NCBI RefSeq assembly: GCF_017876675.1
Contig: NZ_JAGIOI010000001.1
Location: 2,108,001 to 2,172,000 of the forward strand
Direction: 5' to 3'
From: Arthrobacter stackebrandtii
GTDB taxonomy: Bacteria > Actinomycetota > Actinomycetes > Actinomycetales > Micrococcaceae
Length of the DNA stretch: 64,000 nt
The translations under genes and the position numbers were made by a program. Of the stretch, positions 39,979-48,056 are shown piece by piece; positions within the stretch are counted from its first letter, which is position 1, and every line of letters begins with the position of its first letter. The notes under the pieces are model-generated. The model had not been told where the DNA came from. It was given only the letters and a program-made list of their open reading frames with translations, and ran no database searches.

Positions 39979-41472
39979 CTAATGCGTGGGCGCATTGCCA
40001 AGCGGGATCTCGCCGGTGACGGGGACCTCGGTGCCGTCGGCCGCGATGAGCCTGCCGTTTTCGCAGCGGTCGCCGTCCTGCAGTGACGCGAGGATTTCCG
40101 CGGTGACCTGGCGGTCCGTGCCGGCGACAAACACCGATGCGTTCTCCGGGTTGCCGCGCTTGAAGTGGTTGAACAGCAGGTTCAGCAGGATCGCCATGAT
40201 GGCGGCGGAGGAGATGCCGGAGTGGAAGATGGTGCCAACCCACGTGGGGAACTGGTCATAGAACGTGGGTGCAGCGATGGGCAGCATGCCGAAACCGATG
40301 GACGTGGCCACGATGATCAGGTTCATGTTGTTGCGGTAGTCCACCTGGGCGAGGGTGCGGATGCCGCTGGCGGCGACCGTGCCGAACAGCACGATCCCGG
40401 CACCGCCGAGGACGGAGAGCGGGACCGAGGCGACCACGCGGCCCAGGATGGGCAGCAGGCCCAGGACCACCAGGATGACGCCGCCGGCGGAGACCACGAA
40501 GCGGCTCTTGATGCCCGTGACGGCCACCAGTCCCACGTTTTGCGCGAAGGCGCTCTGGGTGAAGGAGCCGAAGACGGGGGAGACCAGGCTGGAGGCCATG
40601 TCGGCGCGGAGCCCGGCCGCGATGCGCTTGGAGTCGACCTTCGTGCCGACGATCTCACCGACGGCCAGGATGTCCGCCGTTGTTTCCGTCAGGATCACCA
40701 GCACCACGATCAGCATGGAGATGATGGCGGCGGCGTTGAAGGTGGGCGGGCCCAGGTGGAACGGCATGGGCAGTTCAAAGATGGCGCCCGCGCCCACCTG
40801 GGAGAAATCGGCCTTGCCCATGAACACGGCTGCAATGGTGCCGATGACCATGGCCAGCAGGATGGACAGGCGCGAGATGGTGGCGCTGCCCAGCTTGCTC
40901 AGGACCAGCACGACGGCCAGGGTTCCGGCGGCGAGCAGGATGTTCGAGACGCTGCCGTAGTCGGCGGCCTTCTTGTTCCCGCCCATGGACCAGTTCGCGG
41001 CCACGGGCATGAGCGTCAGTCCGATGGTGGTGATGACGCTGCCGGTGACAACGGGCGGGAAGAACTTCACGATCTTGGAAAACAGCGGCGCGATCAGCAG
41101 GCCGAACGCGGCCGAGACAATGACGGCGCCAAACACCGCCTGGATGCCGCCGCCGCCAACGATGGCCACCATGGTGGCGACGCTGGCAAAGGACACGCCC
41201 TGGACCAGCGGCAGCTGCGAGCCGAAGAACGGCAGGCCCAAAGTCTGCAGCAGGGTGGCCAGCCCGCCCATGAACAGGGCGGCTGTAATGAGGATGCCAA
41301 TGTCGGGGCCGGACAGCCCTGCGGCCTGGCCAACAATGAGGGGGACGGCGACGATGCCGCCGTACATGGTCAATACGTGTTGGAATCCATAGGCGAAACT
41401 TGCGCCGATTCCGAGCTTTTCATCTTCCGGCCTGGTGGGAACTGTGGCCGTTGCCAGTGGTCTCTTGGTCAT
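39979..41472 (-). CDS. NCS2-family urate/xanthine permease
   Basis: The 497-residue protein is a nucleobase-ascorbate transporter (NCS2) family permease. It starts with the family segment FAYGFQHVLTMYGGIVAVPLI and contains the signature QNVGLVAVTGIKSR in the second half, followed by LGLLPILGRVVASVP. About 12-14 membrane segments are seen. It is located downstream of uricase, so urate is the likely substrate. The ATG at 41472 has AGGAGG 6 bases upstream. The 151-base gap to uricase holds an imperfect inverted repeat (AGTGGCAA with TTGGCACT, about 41513-41532). Confidence 0.92.
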   Translation of the reverse strand: MTKRPLATATVPTRPEDEKLGIGASFAYGFQHVLTMYGGIVAVPLIVGQAAGLSGPDIGILITAALFMGGLATLLQTLGLPFFGSQLPLVQGVSFASVATMVAIVGGGGIQAVFGAVIVSAAFGLLIAPLFSKIVKFFPPVVTGSVITTIGLTLMPVAANWSMGGNKKAADYGSVSNILLAAGTLAVVLVLSKLGSATISRLSILLAMVIGTIAAVFMGKADFSQVGAGAIFELPMPFHLGPPTFNAAAIISMLIVVLVILTETTADILAVGEIVGTKVDSKRIAAGLRADMASSLVSPVFGSFTQSAFAQNVGLVAVTGIKSRFVVSAGGVILVVLGLLPILGRVVASVPLSVLGGAGIVLFGTVAASGIRTLAQVDYRNNMNLIIVATSIGFGMLPIAAPTFYDQFPTWVGTIFHSGISSAAIMAILLNLLFNHFKRGNPENASVFVAGTDRQVTAEILASLQDGDRCENGRLIAADGTEVPVTGEIPLGNAPTH

Positions 41473-41623
41473 AGCGGACCTCCTTGTCTGCTTACCCTTG
41501 ATAAGTGGCAACCCGCTTTGGGAGTTGGCACTGTCGGCAGGCGGGGGTTGCCGCCCCCGCCTGCCTTGCTGCTGGTGTGCCCGCACCGGCCCGCCGCGGC
41601 GGGTTTCGTTGCGGTGCCGCGGC

Positions 41624-42532
41624 TCAGCAGAAGCCGGCGATGCCCTCCCAGGCGCGACCGGCGTCGGACGCGTTTTCACGCAGCACCGCAGCCTCGATCA
41701 GGCCGTAGGGGCGGTCCGCGGCGAAGAACACCTCGTTGGGGTTGTCCAGGCCGAACGGCGCCAGGTCAACGACGAAGTGGTGCTTGTTGGGCATGGAGAA
41801 CTTGATCTCGTCAATCTCCGGGTGGGCCTCCAGCACCTTCCTGCCCATGTTGAACATGGTCTGCTGCAGGGCTGTGGAGTAGTTCTCGGTGAAACCTTCC
41901 AGCAGGAGCGCCTTGACGTCGTCGTACGCCTTGTTGAAGTCCAGGCCCTCGACGGCTGCGGGGTTGTAGCGCCAGCGGGCGGCGACGTCGGTGGACATGA
42001 TCCGGTCGTCGGTGGGCGCCAGCGTGGTGTACTTGTCCACCGGGAAGCCCTCAAAACCGGATCCCGTGGACTTCAGGACGGTCAGGCTGTGCAGCCCGGC
42101 GATGAGCTGGGTGGCGGGCCCGTCCTTGACCACGACGGCGGTGCGCACCTCCTGGCCGTTGCGGACAAACGCGTGGTCGTGCGGCTGGCCGTGCGCCTGG
42201 ATGCGGTCCCAGCCGTACTGCTCCGCGGCCCAGCGCCCGCCGTCGACCCAGCTGAACTCGGTGGTGAAGTGCTCGCCGAGGCGGAGCAGGAACTCCTCAG
42301 GGGAACCCACCCCCTCCCGGGCCAGCGCGTAGACGGTGTTCTTCTGGGTGTCCGTGGGGACAACATGTGCGTTGTCGCCGAGGAGGTGGGCGTCGAGAAA
42401 GTCCCCGCGCAGCTGCGAAGTGACGTTGAGGTCCTCGATGGCGTGGCGCGCCGTGTCCCTGGTGATCTTGACGAGGCGCACTTCCGCCTTGCCGAACTGG
42501 TTGGCGCCCAGGATGATGTTGTTCTGGTTCAT
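41624..42532 (-). CDS. Uricase (urate oxidase)
   Basis: This 302-residue cofactor-free oxidase turns urate into 5-hydroxyisourate. The T-fold repeats are seen, with the catalytic stretch VVPTDTQKNTVYALA near residue 58. The second half has STDVAARWRYN and DFNKAYDDVKALLLEGF, and FSMPNKHHFVVDL lies near the C-terminus. The length fits bacterial uricases. The ATG at 42532 overlaps nothing but is 2 bases after the HIU hydrolase stop, and GGAG lies in the overlap, so translation is coupled. Confidence 0.96.
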   Translation of the reverse strand: MNQNNIILGANQFGKAEVRLVKITRDTARHAIEDLNVTSQLRGDFLDAHLLGDNAHVVPTDTQKNTVYALAREGVGSPEEFLLRLGEHFTTEFSWVDGGRWAAEQYGWDRIQAHGQPHDHAFVRNGQEVRTAVVVKDGPATQLIAGLHSLTVLKSTGSGFEGFPVDKYTTLAPTDDRIMSTDVAARWRYNPAAVEGLDFNKAYDDVKALLLEGFTENYSTALQQTMFNMGRKVLEAHPEIDEIKFSMPNKHHFVVDLAPFGLDNPNEVFFAADRPYGLIEAAVLRENASDAGRAWEGIAGFC

Positions 42533-42534
42533 GG

Positions 42535-42876
42535 CTAGCTCCCGCGATACGTTGAAAAGGCGAACGGGCTCAGCAGTACGGGCACGTGGTAGTGGCCCTG
42601 GCCGTCCGCAACAGTGAAGGTGAGTGTGATTTCCGGGAAGAAGGCTTCCGTGGAGGTCGCGGCAAAGTAGGCCGCAGTGTCGAAGCGTAGGCGGTAGTTC
42701 CCGCCGGCCACTTCCTTGGGGCCCAGGTCGTTGACCCGGCCGTCGGCGTCCGTGGTGCCGCTTGCCAGCAGCGACCAGTCCTGCCCGTTGCGGGCGTGCA
42801 GCTCCACGGGGACTCCCGCGGCGGGCCGGCCCAGGGCGGTGTCCAGGACGTGGGTGGTGATGTGGGAGATTCTCAT
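42535..42876 (-). CDS. 5-Hydroxyisourate hydrolase
   Basis: HIU hydrolase (113 residues) opens 5-hydroxyisourate to OHCU. It is transthyretin-like. The start ISHITTHVLDTALGRPAAGVPV and the C-terminal tetrapeptide YRGS are diagnostic of the enzyme as opposed to transthyretin. The start codon overlaps the stop of the OHCU decarboxylase gene (ATGA). Confidence 0.97.
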   Translation of the reverse strand: MRISHITTHVLDTALGRPAAGVPVELHARNGQDWSLLASGTTDADGRVNDLGPKEVAGGNYRLRFDTAAYFAATSTEAFFPEITLTFTVADGQGHYHVPVLLSPFAFSTYRGS

Positions 42877-43370
42877 GGGTCAAGCACTCCTTGGAGTCTC
42901 AGGAGGGCGATCTCACGCAGCTGTTCGGCGACGACGAGGTCCTCCTCTGCGGGGGAATGGTGCAGCCGGGCGTCCAGGGCGGCGAGAATCTCGGCCGGCG
43001 GACGCCCTGCGGCGCGGATCAGGAACACCCGCCCGAACTTGGCCTCGTAGGCCGCATTGCCGCGGGCCAGGGCGGCTGCCGTGGTTTCGTCGGCCGGGTC
43101 GATGGCGCGCTGTTCCTTCCGGGACAGCGCGGCCTCCTCTCCCGATCCGGCAGCGCGCTCGCCGATCCTCGGATGGTGGGCCATGGCGGCGGCGACTTCT
43201 TCAGCGGTGAAGGGATCTGCCGCCGTCCGGGCCCGCTCGAGGATGTGTTCGGCGGAGGCGTACGGCCTGGCTTGGATGATTTCATGAACCCAGCGGTCGA
43301 TGTCGATGCAGGGGCGCAGTTCTGCCGCAAGTGCGGCTTCCGGTGATTCGTTGAATACTTTCAACAGCAT
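42873..43370 (-). CDS. OHCU decarboxylase
   Basis: The 165-residue enzyme decarboxylates OHCU to (S)-allantoin. The motif AHHPRIGERA holds the catalytic His, and FLIRAAGRPPAEILAALDARL is the typical C-terminal helix region. The ATG at 43370 is favoured because AAGGA lies 9 bases upstream and the alternative start at 43445 falls within the operator region. It is the first gene of the operon decarboxylase-HIU hydrolase-uricase-permease, in the order of the reactions reversed. Confidence 0.95.
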   Translation of the reverse strand: MLLKVFNESPEAALAAELRPCIDIDRWVHEIIQARPYASAEHILERARTAADPFTAEEVAAAMAHHPRIGERAAGSGEEAALSRKEQRAIDPADETTAAALARGNAAYEAKFGRVFLIRAAGRPPAEILAALDARLHHSPAEEDLVVAEQLREIALLRLQGVLDP

Positions 43371-43672
43371 GGCAAGTAGGTCCTTGCGATTTGTCTGCTG
43401 GCATCCACGGCGTAGGCTATGCGAAGTGAAAAATGGATTTCGCATCGTGGAACTGTTATTTCAGCGTATGAATAGTGAACCGCATCACATTTCGATTGTC
43501 AACAGGGGTCCGGGATTCCGGTGCCGGCGTCAGGTGCGGGCGCGGTGGGCAATGGCCAATCCCGCCACTCCGGCTGCCGCCCCGGGCGCGCAGCGGCGCC
43601 TCGGCGCGGCCTTCGGTGGATGCCGCGCCGAAGCGCCGTTGAGTTTGGGGTTCGAGTGAGGCTCGTGGAGGG
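43371..43672. other. Intergenic region upstream of the OHCU decarboxylase operon
   Basis: These 302 bases contain the candidate operator and an inverted repeat ATGCGAA/TTCGCAT (43419-43425 with 43439-43445) that overlaps it. The rest, next to bcp, is GC-rich with short GCC/GGC repeats. No gene was seen. Confidence 0.55.
43438..43452 (-). promoter_or_regulatory. Candidate ureide-regulon operator, OHCU decarboxylase operon
   Basis: On the minus strand this reads TTCCACGATGCGAAA, 68 bases ahead of the start codon. It is the closest match to the site in front of the NCS1 permease (13 of 15 bases). Confidence 0.65.
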
Positions 43673-44140
43673 TTAGAAGCCCAGTTCTGCGCGCAGGCGC
43701 GCCACGTGGCCATCGGCGCTGACATTGTATTCCGCGCGGCCAATGGTGCCGTCGGCATTGACCAGCATGGTGGAGCGAAGCGTGCCGGTGACGGTGTTGC
43801 CGTTCACTACCTTCTCGCCCCAGGCTCCCCACGCTTCCGCTGCCTGGTGGTCGGCGTCGGAGAGCAGTGGGAAGTTCAGCTCGAAGTCCTTGGCAAATTC
43901 CCGCAGGGCCTCAGGTCCGTCGGTGGAAATGCCCACGACGTCCACGCCGGCGGCCTGCAGGGCTTCGAGGCTGTCACGGAAATCGCAGGCCTCCGTGGTG
44001 CAGCCGGGGGTTGCAGCCTTTGGGTAGAAGTAGACAATGACCTGGCGCCCGGCAAAGTCGCCGAGAGACACCGTGTTTCCGCCGGCGTCGGGAAGACTGA
44101 ATCCGGGCGCGGGCTGGCCAATGGTGAGCGGGGTCGACAT
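43673..44140 (-). CDS. bcp: Thioredoxin-dependent thiol peroxidase (Bcp/PrxQ)
   Basis: A peroxiredoxin of 155 residues that removes hydrogen peroxide and organic peroxides. The peroxidatic Cys47 is in KAATPGCTTEACDF and the resolving Cys52 is five residues later, the Bcp/PrxQ arrangement. Thr44 and the later Arg in GTLRSTML complete the active site. It lies next to uricase, which produces peroxide, but is separated by 300 bases and has no candidate operator, so linkage is uncertain. Confidence 0.95.
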   Translation of the reverse strand: MSTPLTIGQPAPGFSLPDAGGNTVSLGDFAGRQVIVYFYPKAATPGCTTEACDFRDSLEALQAAGVDVVGISTDGPEALREFAKDFELNFPLLSDADHQAAEAWGAWGEKVVNGNTVTGTLRSTMLVNADGTIGRAEYNVSADGHVARLRAELGF

Positions 44141-44218
44141 GGGTGGCCTCAATTCTCGTTATGTGAAACTAAATTATTGATGGGTGGAACTAGACTAGGT
44201 CCATCCGGCAGCCCCGGT

Positions 44219-44313
44219 CAACGCCGCATCACATAAGCGCCCCATAATGCGAACGCTGCATCACTGGGTGATGCAGCGTTCGTGAAAACAGTGACTTATC
44301 TGATGCCGCGTTG
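44219..44313. repeat. Nested palindromic repeat, family copy 2
   Basis: The outer arms are imperfect (44219-44236 with 44295-44313). The inner arms are 15 bp and perfect (44250-44264 with 44268-44282). The element is homologous to 17957-18053: both have CGAACGCTGCATC in the inner arm and TCTGATGCCGCGT at the right edge. Confidence 0.88.
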
Positions 44314-44351
44314 GAGGGGGAGGGGTGTTGTGGGTGCTGGTGGCGTAAAAG

Positions 44352-45269
44352 TCAGGGGGCGGTGATGGCCGCCACCGCCGAGGCCAGGCGCCCGCGCAGC
44401 ACCGCCGCCTCGGCGGCAAACCCGCGCTGCGCCGCAACGTAGTCGGCCTTCCCGGCTGCTGTCTCAATCGCAATCGGCGGATACCCCCACGCCGCGAGGT
44501 CGTACGGCGAGGCCTGCATGTCCATGGCCCGGACCCGCCACGACAGCTCAAAGCAGTCCATTACCAGTTCACTGGGCAGCGCCGGCGAGAGCTTGTAGGC
44601 CCACTTGTACAGGTCCATGTTCGCGTGCAGGCAGCCCGGCTGCTCCATGTCGCGCTGGTTCTCCCGCGTCGGCGCCAGTTCATTCAGGCCAGAGGCCTGC
44701 GGGGTGTAGAAGCGGTACGCGTCAAAGTGCGTGCAGCGGATCCGGTTCTCCTCCACCACCCGGTCCGTGTCCGTCGATCCCAGCCGCAGTTCCAGGTACT
44801 CGTGCCGCACCTCGTTGGCTTCCTGCTTGTAGACCATGGCCCATTCGTGCAGCCCAAAGCAGCCAAAGTTCGCCGGCCGCGCCGCCGTGCGGCCCAGGAT
44901 GATCGCGGCGAAGTCCAGCGCCTCCTTGCGTCCGGAGCTGAACTTTTCCATATCAAGCACGACGGCGGGACCCTGGCTGGGTGCCCCGCTCGCCTCGCGT
45001 TCGCCGTCGGAAGCTTCCCTGTAGAACTTCCAGCCCAGGCGCTCGGTGGCGGCGGGGCCGGTCAAAACCACACCGGCACCCGGGTGCCAGCGGGAGAGCT
45101 GGCCGGGCTTTTGGGTGTAATAGGTGAAGAGGAAGTCCTCGACGGGGTGCTTCTGGTTGGCGGAGCGGCGGGCCAGGTAGGGGGCTGCGTAGCGGTCGAC
45201 CCTGGCATGGTGCGCTGCAGCCTGTGCCTGCCACGCATCCTGTGCCAGGGCTTGGAGGGCGGGGATCAT
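44352..45269 (-). CDS. Conserved actinobacterial protein, often named 3-methyladenine DNA glycosylase
   Basis: The 305-residue protein belongs to a family common in actinobacteria. To my knowledge members are often labelled 3-methyladenine DNA glycosylase, but I see no helix-hairpin-helix Gly-Asp motif or other glycosylase hallmark. Conserved features are HPVEDFLFTYYTQKPGQL, LGWKFYREA, GCFGLHEWAMVYK, the RCTHFDAYRFYTP stretch and GCLHANMDLYKWAYKLSP, which hold several His and Asp residues suited to metal or acid-base chemistry. The function should be treated as unknown. Its start overlaps the MarR gene by 4 bases. Confidence 0.78.
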   Translation of the reverse strand: MIPALQALAQDAWQAQAAAHHARVDRYAAPYLARRSANQKHPVEDFLFTYYTQKPGQLSRWHPGAGVVLTGPAATERLGWKFYREASDGEREASGAPSQGPAVVLDMEKFSSGRKEALDFAAIILGRTAARPANFGCFGLHEWAMVYKQEANEVRHEYLELRLGSTDTDRVVEENRIRCTHFDAYRFYTPQASGLNELAPTRENQRDMEQPGCLHANMDLYKWAYKLSPALPSELVMDCFELSWRVRAMDMQASPYDLAAWGYPPIAIETAAGKADYVAAQRGFAAEAAVLRGRLASAVAAITAP

Positions 45270-45733
45270 GCCTTCAATTGTCGGTCATCGGCGTGGGTTG
45301 CGGCATCGATGAGGTCCATCATGCTCCGGTGCAGGGCCATGGCGCCGTCGCGGTCCAGTCCGAGCCGGGCCATCATGGTGCCGGGGACGGCGAGTGCCTT
45401 TTCGCGCAGGGCCGCGCCGTCGGGGGTCAGGTCCACGGCGAGGGCGCGCTCGTCGGCGGTGTCCCGGGTGCGCGTGATGTAGCCGAGGGCTTCCAGGCGT
45501 TTGAGCAGGGGCGAGAGCGTGGCGGATTCAAGCAGCAGGGCGCCGCCGATGTCCTTCACGCGTCGCGGCGCCTCCTCCCACAGGGCCAGCATGACAAGGT
45601 ACTGCGGGTGCGTCAGCGCCAGTTCCTTCAATACCGGCTTGTAGGCGGCAATGACGCTGCGCGAGGCGACGCTCAGGCCAAAGCAAAGCTGGCGTTCGAG
45701 CAGGAGGTCGTTCTCTGCGGTGTCCACCATCAC
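45266..45733 (-). CDS. MarR-family regulator, OhrR-like
   Basis: The 155-residue protein has the MarR winged helix (about 45-110, LTHPQYLVMLALWEE and LESATLSPLLKRLEALGYI). Cys17 in QLCFGLSVASR occupies the position of the peroxide-sensing Cys of OhrR, and the surrounding sequence matches OhrR proteins. It probably senses organic peroxide or hypochlorite. No ohr gene is adjacent; the coupled downstream gene is the 44352-45269 protein. A perfect palindrome lies in its promoter, so autoregulation is likely. Confidence 0.88.
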   Translation of the reverse strand: MMVDTAENDLLLERQLCFGLSVASRSVIAAYKPVLKELALTHPQYLVMLALWEEAPRRVKDIGGALLLESATLSPLLKRLEALGYITRTRDTADERALAVDLTPDGAALREKALAVPGTMMARLGLDRDGAMALHRSMMDLIDAATHADDRQLKA

Positions 45734-45748
45734 CCTTTCCTTGAATTG

Positions 45749-45762
45749 GTTAGTGCACTAAC
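45749..45762. promoter_or_regulatory. Palindromic operator GTTAGTGCACTAAC for the MarR regulator
   Basis: A perfect 14-bp palindrome is extended by a further TAAC on the right. It is located 16 bases upstream of the MarR start codon and between the divergent genes, the expected place for a MarR dimer. Confidence 0.7.
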
Positions 45763-45836
45763 TAACAGGGTACTATGGATGTCATTGCCATGATCACCCG
45801 GGTGGTTTCCACCCCCGCCCCACGAGGACTGCCACC

Positions 45837-46061
45837 ATGCCGAAGATGAACCCAGCCCAGCGGCTCATGCGTCTGACCGGACGGCTGCGCTACATCCTGG
45901 GGCCCGCGAGCAGCAGCCCGCTGGACCATGAAATGACGCCTGAAAACAAGGCGCTCCTCGCCTCCCAGCAGGCCGCCTCGGTGCAGTTTGTCACTGTGAC
46001 GCGTGCCGACGGAAGCACGTACCTGGTGCCCAGGGACCCCAACGACCAGTCCCTGCGATAG
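45837..46061 (+). CDS. Small conserved protein of unknown function
   Basis: I do not recognise this 74-residue protein. The N-terminus is basic (MNPAQRLMRLTGRLRYI), the middle is acidic, and the end SVQFVTVTRADGSTYLVPRDP looks like a beta hairpin. No membrane segment is visible. GAGGA lies 10 bases ahead of the ATG. It is divergent from the MarR gene. Confidence 0.65.
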   Translation: MPKMNPAQRLMRLTGRLRYILGPASSSPLDHEMTPENKALLASQQAASVQFVTVTRADGSTYLVPRDPNDQSLR

Positions 46062-46169
46062 ACTCCTGCACCCTCCTCCTAGGCCGCGGATTCCCGTGCC
46101 TTTGCCAACTTTCAGGCGTAAACTGGATGTGTCTCGCACACATGGTTCTCCTGTGGAGAGGGGGTGTTG

Positions 46170-46394
46170 ATGATGACGAGCGGTGAAAAGTTCGTGACCA
46201 AGATGATGCATGCCACTGATAAGTTTCAGAAGGTCTTCGGCCCCGCCGACCAAGGTGACATGGATTCCCCCGTGGTGCATCGCCATGATGAATTTGAAAA
46301 CAGCAGCGACGAGCAGCTGTCGCACTTTGAAGAGCACACAGATTCAGCAGGCCACCATTACGCTGTCCGCAAGGATGGACAGCCGGCCGGCTAG
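46170..46394 (+). CDS. Small hydrophilic protein of unknown function
   Basis: The product is 74 residues, rich in His, Asp and Glu (HRHDEFENSSDEQLSHFEEH). It has no membrane segment or known motif. The start is uncertain: ATG at 46170 or 46173, or GTG at 46164. GGAGAGG just upstream suits the ATG codons best. A strong terminator follows 10 bases after the stop, which supports a real gene. Confidence 0.6.
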   Translation: MMTSGEKFVTKMMHATDKFQKVFGPADQGDMDSPVVHRHDEFENSSDEQLSHFEEHTDSAGHHYAVRKDGQPAG

Positions 46395-46404
46395 AGAACA
46401 AAAA

Positions 46405-46440
46405 AACTGACCCGCAGAATCCTGCGGGTCAGTTCTTTTT
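46405..46440. terminator. Bidirectional terminator, small gene / lysC
   Basis: A 13-bp stem (46405-46417 with 46422-46434) with an A tract before and T tract after it separates two converging genes. Confidence 0.93.
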
Positions 46441-46453
46441 CGTGTGGTGGGGA

Positions 46454-47740
46454 TCAGCGGCCGGTGCCGCCATACACGGTTGCTTCGGCTTCGCCGTCAA
46501 GCCCGAACACCTGGTGGACCGCACGCACGGCCGTGTCCAGCAGGTCAGCGCGCGTGACCACGGAGATGCGGATCTCGGAGGTGGAGATCAAGTCGATGTT
46601 CACGCCGGCGTCGGACAGGGCCTTGAAGAAGCGGTAGGAAACGCCCGGGTTGGAGCGCATCCCGGCGCCGATCAGGGACAGCTTGCCGATCTTGTCGTCA
46701 TACACCAGGTCTTCAAAGCCGACCTCGTCCTGCCGGGCGCGCAGGGCCGCCAGCGCGTCCTCGCCCTCGACCATGGGCAGGGTGAAGGAGATGTCGGTTT
46801 TGCCGCTTCCCTTCGTGGAGATGTTCTGCACGATCATGTCGATGTTGCTGTGCGCCCCGGCGATGATGCCGAAGATCATGGCGGCCTTGCCGGGGATGTC
46901 CGGCACGCCAACAACGGTGACTTTGCCTTCGGACCGGTCGTGGGCCACGCCGGAGATGATTGGCTGCTCCAAGGCAACTCCCTCTGAGATTTTGATTTTG
47001 TCGTCGGGGCTGGGCAGCACCCAGGTTCCCTCATTGTCGCTGAAAGATGACCGCACATGGATGGGCAGCCCAAAACGCCGGGCGTATTCCACGCAGCGCA
47101 GGTGCAGGATCTTGGCTCCGGATGCGGCCATTTCCAGCATTTCCTCGCTGGAGATCTTGTCGATCTTCTGCGCCGAGGGGACCACGCGCGGGTCGGCGGT
47201 GTAGACGCCGTCGACGTCGGTGTAGATTTCGCAGACGTCCGCGTCCAGGGCGGCGGCCAACGCAACAGCGGTGGTGTCGGAGCCGCCGCGGCCCATGGTG
47301 GTGATCTCGTGCGTCTGGCGGCTCATGCCCTGGAAGCCGGCCACGATGGCCACCTTGCCCTTGTCCAGGGCGGTCCGGACGCGGTGCGGGTCAACATCGA
47401 TGATGCGGGCCTTGCCGTGGATGCCGTCGGTGATCATGCCGGCCTGGCTGCCGGTGAAGGACTGCGCCACCCCGCCCTGCGCGCTGATGGCCATGGCCAG
47501 CAGCGCCATGGAAATGCGTTCGCCGGCAGTCATGAGCATGTCCAGCTCGCGTGCCGGGGGATGCTCGGACACCTGGGCCGCCAGGTCCAGCAGTTCGTCG
47601 GTGGTGTCGCCCATGGCTGAAACAACCACGACCACTTCATGCCCGGCCGCCTGGGTGCTGACAATCCGGCGGGCAACACGCAGAATGCCTGCGGCGTCGG
47701 ACACGGAGGATCCGCCGTACTTTTGGACAATCAGGCTCAT
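46454..47740 (-). CDS. lysC: Aspartate kinase
   Basis: LysC (428 residues) phosphorylates aspartate, the first step to lysine, threonine, methionine and diaminopimelate. The motif VQKYGGSSV opens the kinase domain, and [16 protein letters not shown] and [15 protein letters not shown] follow. Two ACT domains at about 265-420 carry feedback control. Actinobacterial lysC genes often have an internal start for a beta subunit made of the ACT domains. I cannot place one here with confidence. asd is not downstream: a small converging gene lies there instead. Confidence 0.97.
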   Translation of the reverse strand: MSLIVQKYGGSSVSDAAGILRVARRIVSTQAAGHEVVVVVSAMGDTTDELLDLAAQVSEHPPARELDMLMTAGERISMALLAMAISAQGGVAQSFTGSQAGMITDGIHGKARIIDVDPHRVRTALDKGKVAIVAGFQGMSRQTHEITTMGRGGSDTTAVALAAALDADVCEIYTDVDGVYTADPRVVPSAQKIDKISSEEMLEMAASGAKILHLRCVEYARRFGLPIHVRSSFSDNEGTWVLPSPDDKIKISEGVALEQPIISGVAHDRSEGKVTVVGVPDIPGKAAMIFGIIAGAHSNIDMIVQNISTKGSGKTDISFTLPMVEGEDALAALRARQDEVGFEDLVYDDKIGKLSLIGAGMRSNPGVSYRFFKALSDAGVNIDLISTSEIRISVVTRADLLDTAVRAVHQVFGLDGEAEATVYGGTGR

Positions 47741-48056
47741 GGGTGCACACTCATTGACTTACCTAACGCAACGCTCGGGGATAAGAAAATTTCTGCCGTT
47801 CACGCCGCGCCGCACGCGGGGCCGTAGCGGCATCATCAGCGCGGAAGGCAGTCTTCTTCAGTTTAGCCCCGCGCCTCCGGAACATGGAATTGAAGTGTCC
47901 ACATGCTGGTCCATGACGCCGCCGATTCATTCAGGTAACACTTCCAATGCTTTCGGATAACACTTTCAATGTCCGACGGCGGGATGATGCCTTGGGTGCC
48001 TCCTCCGCCATAGGCTGGGCTCACGAGAGGCGACTGCGCCCCACAGGGAGGTAACG
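47741..48056. other. Divergent intergenic region, lysC (-) / ABC transporter (+)
   Basis: These 316 bases carry three related short motifs: ACACTTCAATT on the minus strand at 47888-47898, ACACTTCCAAT at about 47938-47948 and ACACTTTCAAT at about 47960-47970 on the plus strand. They could be regulator sites for the ABC operon. No gene was seen. Confidence 0.45.

Noticed and set aside
40165-41805. 546-codon plus-strand frame opposite the urate permease
   Set aside because: Its Gly/His/Asp-rich composition is typical of the antisense of membrane-protein genes in GC-rich DNA.
46454-47740. Internal start for a separate aspartokinase beta subunit
   Set aside because: The arrangement is known from relatives, but no internal start codon with a good ribosome site could be fixed by eye.
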